The notes below the pieces were generated by a model. It had not been told where the DNA came from. It did no database searches and was given only the letters and a program-made list of their open reading frames with translations. The position numbers and the translations under genes were made by a program. From Lentisphaerae bacterium RIFOXYA12_64_32 (lineage in GTDB: Bacteria; Verrucomicrobiota; Lentisphaeria; Oligosphaerales; YB12-FULL-65-16): DNA of 38,734 nt. The DNA lies in contig MHBL01000045.1 of assembly GCA_001803235.1 (NCBI GenBank), positions 1 through 38,734 on the forward strand, read 5' to 3'. Shown here piece by piece: positions 15,220-23,800 of this stretch. Within the stretch, counting starts at the first letter, position 1; every line of letters starts with the position of its first letter.

Positions 15220-16341
15220 ATGGCCGGCATCGAGATCGTGGTTGTGGAAGGGAGATCGGAACTCGGGGACTTCATCGACTTTCCCTGGAAAATATACGCT
15301 CAGTACCCCAAGTGGGTTCCGCCCCTGAAGAAGGAGGTTCGACGTCTGCTGGACCCCCGAAGGCACCCTTTCTGGGCGTCTGCCGAGCGCCGGCTCTTTC
15401 TGGCCCGGCGTGGTTCGGAAACGGTGGGAAGGATCGCGGCCATCATCGATCGTCGGTATAACGAGCTCCACGACGAAAAGATGGGTATTTGGGGCTTTTT
15501 CGAATGCATCGACGATCCGGTGGCGGCAGCGGCTCTCTTCTCTGCCGTGGAGACGTGGGCTCACGAGAAGGGGATGGCCTTCGTGAGGGGGCCGCTCAAC
15601 CCGTCCACCAATTACGAGGTGGGGCTGCTCATCGAGGGCTTTGACCATCCGCCGGCGGTGATGATGACCTACAACCCGCCGTACTACCCGAAATTGGCCG
15701 AATCGTGCGGGTTCACCAAGGAGAAGGACTTGGTGGCCTTCCTGATCGACGGCGATTACCGGCTTCCCGAGTGGATGGATAGCCTGGCGGCACGGATAGC
15801 CCAGAAGAAAGGTGTCTCCATCCGTCGGTTTCGTCCCAAGGATCAGAACGCTGAGTTCGCCCTGGTCAAGGAAATCTACAATGCCTCCTGGTCTGGCAAC
15901 TGGGGTTTCGTCCCCCTGAGCGATGACGAAATGCGGGACATTCAGAAGAGCGTGATGACCTTCGCGGATCCGGACCTGGCGTTTTTCATCTACTACGAAG
16001 CTGACCCCGCGGCGGTCTGCGTGATCTTCCCCGACATCAACCCGTTGCTCAAGCGTCTCAACGGTCGGATCGGCCTGCTGGGTTTGCTGAAGGCGATCCT
16101 GTATCGGCGGGAGATCACGGGATTGCGGTGTCTGATGTTCGGGATCAAGGACAAGTACCGGCAAATGGGACTTCCCTTGCTGGCCGTCCGTCACATCTAT
16201 GAGGTCGTGAGGAAGAAAGGAAAATACCGTTCCGTAGAGCTGGGCTGGACCCTGGAGGACAACGAGGACGTCAACGCGCTGCTTGAGGAAGCGGGCGCAA
16301 GACGATACAAGAAGTATCGCATCTTCAGAAAGCCTTTGTGA
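15220..16341 (+). CDS. GNAT-like acyltransferase, candidate bacterial ceramide synthase (bCerS-like)
   Basis: A 373-residue cytosolic protein. ATG 15220 follows CGGAGCACTC; an ATG at 15190 is possible but lacks a ribosome site. The family has a distinctive N-terminal block (FPWKIYAQYPKWVPPL, then LLDPRRHPFW, then FLARRGSETVGRIAAIID) and a middle block (RGPLNPSTNYEVGLLIEGFD, TYNPPYYPKLAESCGF). A C-terminal GNAT-like part (MFGIKDKYRQMGL, VELGWTLEDNEDVN, KKYRIFRKP) follows. I recognise it as the GNAT-superfamily group that includes YghO and, as I recall, the bacterial ceramide synthase of Caulobacter. The expected reaction is N-acylation of a long-chain base, consistent with the neighbouring SPT-like fusion and CerR-like reductase. 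The family assignment is firm; the ceramide role is inference from context. Confidence 0.78.
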   Translation: MAGIEIVVVEGRSELGDFIDFPWKIYAQYPKWVPPLKKEVRRLLDPRRHPFWASAERRLFLARRGSETVGRIAAIIDRRYNELHDEKMGIWGFFECIDDPVAAAALFSAVETWAHEKGMAFVRGPLNPSTNYEVGLLIEGFDHPPAVMMTYNPPYYPKLAESCGFTKEKDLVAFLIDGDYRLPEWMDSLAARIAQKKGVSIRRFRPKDQNAEFALVKEIYNASWSGNWGFVPLSDDEMRDIQKSVMTFADPDLAFFIYYEADPAAVCVIFPDINPLLKRLNGRIGLLGLLKAILYRREITGLRCLMFGIKDKYRQMGLPLLAVRHIYEVVRKKGKYRSVELGWTLEDNEDVNALLEEAGARRYKKYRIFRKPL

Positions 16342-16898
16342 TTCCACGTACCGTGAACGCCTGACGCCGCGCCGGGCTGTTCCAACGTCGGTTGTGCGAG
16401 CAGCCCTTGTGACGCCCAGTAGGCCCTGCCTGTCCCCAGGCTGGGCCTCTCCGCCGTGTGTGTTGGTGCGTTGGTCCGTGGCGCTGTGGCTCGGTGTAGA
16501 GTGCATTGCGACACGGGCCGTCGGCGGGCATCTCGGAACGCACCTTCGCCCCGGCGTGGGGACACGCCGGGGGTACCTCGATCCGTCCTTCGCCGTCCCA
16601 CGCTCACCAGCGGCCGACTTTTAAAACAGCCCTGGGCCCCGCACGTTCTGGCTGGCGTCCTTCTTGCCGTGGTGGTATACTCTTACCATGAGGCCCAGCC
16701 GCGGGCACGGTTCGGATCCGGCAGACCGCCGAGATGACGTTTTCCACAACGGATGTCGATCGTGAGATCCGGGAATGCGGCAGCCAGACGTTTTGTCCAG
16801 GACAGCCCCCGTTGGGAGTCCGGATGTTTCAGGTGGCACGATTGGGCTGAGGTTGCCTCGCGATGGTCGTGGGGCAAGGGACACACGGGAAATGCCGG
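16342..16898. other. Gene-free 557-bp region
   Basis: Nothing coding is convincing on either strand; the open frames are arginine/proline-rich shadows. A TATACT at about 16676 lacks a matching -35. The region separates the acyltransferase from the lipoprotein and megasynthase block and may contain the promoter for the latter. Confidence 0.4.
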
Positions 16899-17741
16899 AT
16901 GAATCGAAAAGTGACCGAACGACTGCACCCATGTCTTCCTTTGGTTCTGATCCTGCTGACGGGGGCTGCCGTCGGTTGCGCCCACCAGACGCCCAGGCTC
17001 TGCGCACCAACGCAGCCCAATGGATGGCGTGCCCAGCCCGTCACGATCGTGTCCCGCTTTGCCCCCGATGCCGACCTGGATCCCGCCGCCAACACGCCCG
17101 TGGGGGACGAGGGGTATAACCTCTACATCCTGACCGTAGCCGCCCATTGGGACTACAGCAATACGAGGTCGTTTGTCTCGTCGTTCGCGCAGCGTCCGTG
17201 GGGGCATAGTTGGCTCGTCCTGGAAAGTCCCGGGAATCGCCTGGAATACGCCCTGAACGGCAACTTTGGGCGGATGCAACCGAGTTACCATGAGGGCGTG
17301 AAGCAGCGGCTTCTGGCTGGCGAACCCAATCCCATCAGTTACCTGTGGGAGACGATGTCCGATGGCCGACGCGAGATCGGCAAGACCGATCGCATCCCCT
17401 CGTTCGTCTGGCGAATGCCGATCACCCGGCGACGGCATCAACTGATTCATGAATTCCTGATGCAGAGGAAGTGCGACCGGTTCGGCATCCGGTCCGACAA
17501 CTGCACTGATATGGTGGCGGAGGCAGGGGCGCTGGCGGGCATCAACCTGATCCACCGCGTTCGTCTCACCGTGCCGCCGGAAGTCAAGTTCCGGGGTCGG
17601 ATGCGGCGTGTTTGGACGGACCCCCAATACCGGATAGTGGAGTTCAGCGTGCCCGACGTGCTGGAGTTGGATCTGCGCCAGCTTGCCCAGTTCGGAATCG
17701 GGAGCGACGCTACCGATTCGTACCTGGCCATGAAGCGGTGA
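16899..17741 (+). CDS. Lipoprotein with possible permuted papain-like (His...Cys) fold
   Basis: A 280-residue predicted lipoprotein. ATG 16899 (MNRKVTERLH) gives a clean signal peptide, LPLVLILLTGAAVGC, with lipobox AVGC; an upstream ATG at 16863 would only lengthen the n-region. The mature chain contains RPWGHSWLVLES with a His near residue 102, and RSDNCTDMVAEAGALAG with a Cys near residue 202 at the start of a likely helix. The order His then Cys, with the Cys capping a helix, is what permuted NlpC/P60-type (papain-like) hydrolases or acyltransferases show; no family is assigned with certainty. It lies 155 bp ahead of the megasynthase on the same strand and could share its transcript. A role in acyl or peptidoglycan chemistry at the envelope is speculative. 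Confidence 0.7.
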   Translation: MNRKVTERLHPCLPLVLILLTGAAVGCAHQTPRLCAPTQPNGWRAQPVTIVSRFAPDADLDPAANTPVGDEGYNLYILTVAAHWDYSNTRSFVSSFAQRPWGHSWLVLESPGNRLEYALNGNFGRMQPSYHEGVKQRLLAGEPNPISYLWETMSDGRREIGKTDRIPSFVWRMPITRRRHQLIHEFLMQRKCDRFGIRSDNCTDMVAEAGALAGINLIHRVRLTVPPEVKFRGRMRRVWTDPQYRIVEFSVPDVLELDLRQLAQFGIGSDATDSYLAMKR

Positions 17742-17896
17742 CGATCGCGCCTGGACTTGGCCGTGTCGGATGACGTCTCGGCAACACTACACATCTCGTT
17801 GTGGCGCAAGGGCCATGGTCCCCAGTTGCGCGTAGCGCCAAGTTCGGAATTGCCATTGACCGGGTAAACGCATAGCGTTGAAGTGGAGGTCTTGGT

Positions 17897-20800
17897 ATGT
17901 CGGCGGAGGAGCAGGTTCCCACTATCGCTTTCGTCTGGAGGCCTGAGGAGATAGGCCCGCCTGTGACCCAGATGGCTCAGCGCACGGGGAGCAGAGCCAT
18001 CTTCGATTGTTCCAGGATGGATGCGGAAGCCCTGTATTCCCTCTTGCGAAGGGTTGGCCCAACTGGCCATATCAGCGACATCAAGATCTCCGCCCCCGCC
18101 CTGATGGATCCATCTGTGGGACAACTCCTGAAGGGAACCGGGGTCCGGAACCTCTGGGTAGAGTGCCAGCCCCAATTCGCCCCGGAGGATCCTTCCTCCA
18201 TTCTCCAGCGACTGAGCGCCTTGTCGGAGAACTGCCGATGCTTCCCGATCATCGGGGACGTCGATCTCCTGGCCGCGATCGTGAAGGATGGTTCGGGAAT
18301 CGGGCGCATCGTTCTGAAGGGATGTGAAGCATCTGGATTCGTGAGCGGCGAGACGACCTTGGTTCTCTGTTCGGCGGCCAGGGAGATGCTCCGCGCGTCC
18401 GCGAAGCCTCTGGACATCCTGATCTGGGGCGGAATCTGGACCCCTGAGGCGGCAGCGGCATTCCTGTCTACAGGAGCCACCGGTATCGTCTTCGAGAGCG
18501 TCCATTGGCTGACGGACCTGGTGGCCATGGATGATCTCCAACGCCAGCAACTCGCCAGACTCCGCATGGATTCCACCGCCCTGGTTGGTTTGGACCTGCA
18601 GGTTCCTTGTCGTCTTTTCAACAAGGGTAACTCACTAGCGTTCAAGGAGCTAAAGGCGATCGAAGACTCGCTGTGCGCGGCGGAGATAACGGGTGAAAGC
18701 CGTCGTTCCTTCGTCAGCCAAGTGCAGGCCAGGGCTCTCCAGCCGCTGGAGAGCCATTTCACCCCGGGCGAGGCCATCCCCCTCGGTGTGGAGGCGGCCT
18801 TTGCGGCGGCGTTTGCTGAGCGTTTTGGGGCCGGAACTGAGACGGCCGTCAAAGCCTTCATGGCGGAGATTCGAGACCTATGCCGCTCGGCTGAGATGAA
18901 GAGGGATTGCTTCCTGGACAGTCCCGTCGCCCGAGAGATGGGGACCAAGTACCCCTTCATCCAGGGCGCCATGTCCTGCATCACGGATGTTCCGGAGTTT
19001 GCGTTGAGGGTTGCCGATGCCGGCGGATTGCCCACCATCGCCCTCGGCCTGATGGACACGGAGACCCGTGACCGGAAGCTGGGACGCTTGCCGGAGATCC
19101 TGGGCGGGCGCCCGTATGCGGTGAATGTCGTGTCGTTGGCAGAGAACCCATTCCGGGAGACGCACCTGGCCTGGATCAAGCAGCAACGCCCCCGTTTTGT
19201 CTGGATCGCCGGCGGGGACATCTCTCCCATAAAGGAATTGCTGGAGTGCGGCATAGGGGTAGCGTATATCGCCCCGGATGACGCCCTGCTCAAACTGGCC
19301 CTGGAAGCAGGCGTCCGTTACGTGGTCTGCGAGGGGTATGAGGCGGGCGGCCATGTCGGGCAACATAGCACACTGACCCTGGCGCAAGTGGTGTTGGACC
19401 TCAAGCGGCGCAAGCCATCCCTGTTCCAGGACTGCCGCGTAATCCTTGCCGGGGGCATCTTCAATCGGGAAACCGCATTCATGGCCGCCCTGCTCGGCGC
19501 GGACGCCATTCAGATGGGTACGGCTTATCTGGCCACCCAGGAGATCGTTGACACCGGCGCCCTGACGGCGCTCTACCGGCGGATGATTGTGGAATCGCCG
19601 CCGGGGGGAACGGTCGTTTCAGGCCAAAGCACGGGTCTTCGGGTGCGATCCTTGCGGACCCCGAGAGTGGCCGCCGTCCTATCTCTGGAGCGGGAATTTG
19701 CAGCGGGCCACCAGGACGAGCGGTCTTTTCGGGCGAAAATGGAAGAGATGGCCGCGGGGAGCCTCTTCATCGCGGCGCGAGGCGTGGACCGGCGGAGCGG
19801 GATGCCTCTCGATGAGCAGGCCTGCCTGGAGCGCGGGCAGTTCATGAGCGGGGCCTGCGCCGGCCCGATCCGCAACGTCCAGAATCTCGAGTCCTTTCAC
19901 CGCGAACTGGCCGAAGGCCCTCTCCTGCTGCATCAGCCTTTTGCTGGGTCGATCGGGAGAATCTCCGAACCTCCACCCGGCGCGCCGCCACACAGAGGGA
20001 CCCCATCCTCCAAGGTCGGCGATGGACTCAAGCAAGTCGCCCCTCCTAGAGACGCTCACGGACGAATTGCCATCACCGGGATGAGCGTTCTCAATGCCCT
20101 GGGGACGAGTCCGGAGGAGGTCTGGGCTGCCAGCGTGGCCATGAAGAGCGGGATCACATTGGTTCCACCTTCCCGGTGGGATCACGCGTACCACTATGAT
20201 CCCCGGCCGCGCGTTCCGGACAAGACCTACTGCAAGGTGGGCGCATTCGTGGACTTTCACGTTTCCCGCAATGAACTCGGGATTCCCCCTCAGGATTTCC
20301 GGACCATGACCGATGCCACAAGGATCACCCTGTGGCTGGCGGACAGGGCCATTCGGGCCTCCGGCATCCTGGATTCAGGCATCCCACGCGAGCGAATCGG
20401 AGTCATCATCTCCCAGAATTCGGGAGAGGCGGCGGGAACCCTCGTCAGTGCCATCATCAGGGCGCACATTTGCAACCTCCTCACCGCCATCAAGCGGGCC
20501 ATTCCCCTCACGCCGGATCAGGTGAGCGCCGTCGAACGGGAGGTCAAGGCCGGGCGCATGGCCCCGGACGACACCACACTGTTGGGCAGACTCAACTGCG
20601 CCGCGGCCGGCTTCATCTGCAACCGGTATGGGTTCATGGGGCCCAGCTATGCGGTCTCCGCGGCCTGCGCGACCTCGCTGGTCGCACTCTACAGCGCCAT
20701 GCAGATGATCCGAAACGGCATCCTTGACGCCGCGGTCGTCGGCGGGAGCGAGGAGAGTCTCACGCACCTGCATTTCCTGGAATTCTCCGCCCTGGGCGCA

Positions 20801-23800
20801 CTCTACGGGATGTCGGGACGGGAGAGACCCGCTCATGAGGCCTCCCGCCCCTTCGATGCGGAAAGAGACGGGATGGTCCTCGGGGAAGGCGGGGGAATGA
20901 TCGTCATCGAGCGGGAGAGCCTGGCCCGCGCCAGAGGGGCGCATGTCCACGCCATCGTCACCGGCATGGGCGCGAGCAACAACCATTTGGGCATGGTGGA
21001 GTCCTCCAGCGCCACCCAGGAGATTGCCATCCGCGCCTCATTCCGCGGGTTGCCCTATGGGCCCGATGCCGTGGACCTGGTGGAATGCCATGCCACGAGT
21101 ACTCGGCAAGGCGACGTTGAGGAAGTGCGGGGCCTGAAGACGTTCTTCAATCCTTCCAAGCGCACCGTACTCACGTCTTTCAAGTCCCAGATCGGACACA
21201 CGCTGGGCGCCTCGGGCATTATCAATCTCATTCGAGGAATCATGGCCACTAAGATGGGGGGCTTCCCTGCCACCCTCAACTATGAGCATCCGGACCCGGA
21301 AATGGGCTTGGAAGGATCGGGTCTCTTCATCGCCACCGAGCCGCTTGATTGGCCGTGCAGGACCGGCCAGCCAAGAAGGCTTCAGGTCAACGCCTTCGGG
21401 TTCGGCGGCTCCAACTACGTTGTCCAGATGGAGCAGGCCCTGGACGAAGTGGATACGATCCTGGTCTCCCCGGGCGGAGAGGCCCGCCTGGCAGGAGAGA
21501 CGGGGGACGGCCCTCCGACACTCCAGGGCGTCTCTGTCTTCCGGACTGAGATGGGCGGCCGCAACTGCCGGATGGCCGTTGTGGCGCCATCCGACGAAGA
21601 GGCGCTCGCGGCCATCGAGAGGTCCGCCGCCTTTGCCGAAGCCGATATCGTCTCACCCAGGGCGGTGCGGTCCCTGGCGCAGCAAGGGATCTTCATCGGC
21701 CCCGAGGACTTGCCCGTGCCACCGCTCGCTCTTGTATTTCCCGGACAGGGGGCACACTACCAGGGGATGGGGCGGGTCCTCTACGAGTCCTTTCCTGTCA
21801 TCAAGGAGTGGATGGATCGGGCGGCTGCGGTAGCGGACTTCGACCTCCTGCAGTTGTTGTTCCATGATCGGGAAGAGAACCTTCAGAAGACCCGTTGGCA
21901 GCAACCTGCCCTGTTCACGCTGGAACACGCCATGGCTCGCCACCTCATGAGCCTTGGCATCCAGCCTAAGGCTATGGCCGGCCACAGCCTGGGCGAACTG
22001 AGCGCCTTGTGTCTGGCCGGCGTGTATTCGCTGGAGGACGGGTTCCGAATCGTGAACATGCGGGCCCGCTGCATGGACAAGGCCGCCGCCGGGCGCTCAG
22101 ACCCCGGCGTCATGGCGGCTGTGGACGCCCCATTGGATCTGCTCATGGAGCTGCTCCAAGGACAGGCGGACGTCCACATTGGCAATATCAATTCACCGAA
22201 ACAGGTCATCCTGAGCGGCGACACCGAGGCGGTCAAACGTCTTGGCGCAAGGCTGAAGGAGAGGGGATACCGGTTCACCCTCTTGCGGGTCAGCATGGCC
22301 TTCCATTCCCCGGCCATGAGAGTCATACACGACGAACTCGATGCCTACGTTGCCACCCTCCCGTTTCACGCCCCGCAGATCCCCGTCATCTCCAACACGA
22401 CCATGGCGCCGTATCCGTCTGATCCCGTTGAGATCCGGCGAATCCTGATGGCCCACCTGGGGTCTACCGTCCATTGGATGAATAACGCCCAGACCCTTTG
22501 GAATGACTACGGAATTCGCCTCTTCGTGGAGGTGGGCCCTGGCGAAATATTGAGTCATCTCATCGCCGACACACTTTCTGAATCGGCATGCATCCAGACC
22601 TGTATTCCCCCGGCAGAGGGCGCCATTTACACGACCGCCCTTGCCCAGCTCTTCGTTCAAGGGCACCTGAAGGTTCGAGGTGAACCGCGGTTTGTGTCTC
22701 GCGCTGGATTCGGGAAAGCTCCCGCATCTCCCCGCAACGCCCCAGCCGGACAGCGGCCACCTCGCCCCGTCGAGCGCCCGCCGGCCATTCCGGACGGACA
22801 GGCCTCCCCGGCGCTCTCCGAAGCGCCTGTGCGTCAGGACCACATGGAGGCGCTTATCCAAATCATCATGGATGCCACGGGGTTCAACAGGGACGAGATC
22901 CAACCCGACATGGATCTCAGGCGGGACCTCTCCATCCGCTCCAGCCGCCTCCCGATCATCATGGATGCCGCGGAACGCCACTTCGGGATCACTATCGAGC
23001 TAGAGGATTTCATGCAGGTCCGTACCGTGAAGGACACCGCGCAGCGGATCTCTGCCATAGTCGCCAAGCAGGAAGGCGCCGGCGTGCGGCCGGCCACCCA
23101 GGCGGGTGCCCCCGGCGCGGCGCGGGCTGGAAGCCCGGAGCCCGTGCAGGATGAGGCGAGTCTGAAACGGCTCACATTCGACCTCGCCCCCGTGGAACCG
23201 GCGGCCTCCGCTGCCCTGGAATTGGGCCCAGGCGAGTCGATCCTGCTTCTCTCGCCTGGCAAGGATGACGGAATTGCCAAGAGTGCGGAAGACGTGTTCA
23301 GGCGGGATTACGGCGTTGATACGTTGTCCATGCCATTCATGCCAGAGCACTTGCGGCCGGGCGAAGAGGGTCACGACATCCTGACTGCCGAAGGAGCCGC
23401 CAGGGCTTCGGAGAGAATCTCGGGACTCGCGTCCCTCGTTGGCATGGTCATCACGTTGCCTGAAGGCGGGTCGGGAAGATTGGAGAATGTGACGGATGTT
23501 TCGCGGCTTCTCAGGGGGCTCTTTCCTCTCCTGAAGGCCTTCCTCCAATCACCCACCCGGAAATTCGTCGTGCTGATCCATTCCCGCAAAGATGCCGACA
23601 CTCTCGGTCGGTTGCTGACGGACGGGCTGCTCGGACTGTTTCTGAGCGCAGCGCAGGAACACCCAGCGGTCCAGTTCCGCACCTTGGAGATCGACCGTGA
23701 CACCGACATGCGCGTCGCCTTGCGTGGGGCGCTGGACAGAGGATACTCCGTGGTGGAGCTTCTGCATCGTGAGGGACGGTTCTTCTCCTCGCTGGGGCAC

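Noticed and set aside
14923..16506. A 527-residue minus-strand open frame
   Set aside because: It covers the acyltransferase on the opposite strand, and the latter has clear family blocks and a ribosome site.
16621..17010. Minus-strand open frames between the acyltransferase and the lipoprotein
   Set aside because: Arg/Gly/Ser-rich with no ribosome site, and they run into the lipoprotein coding region.
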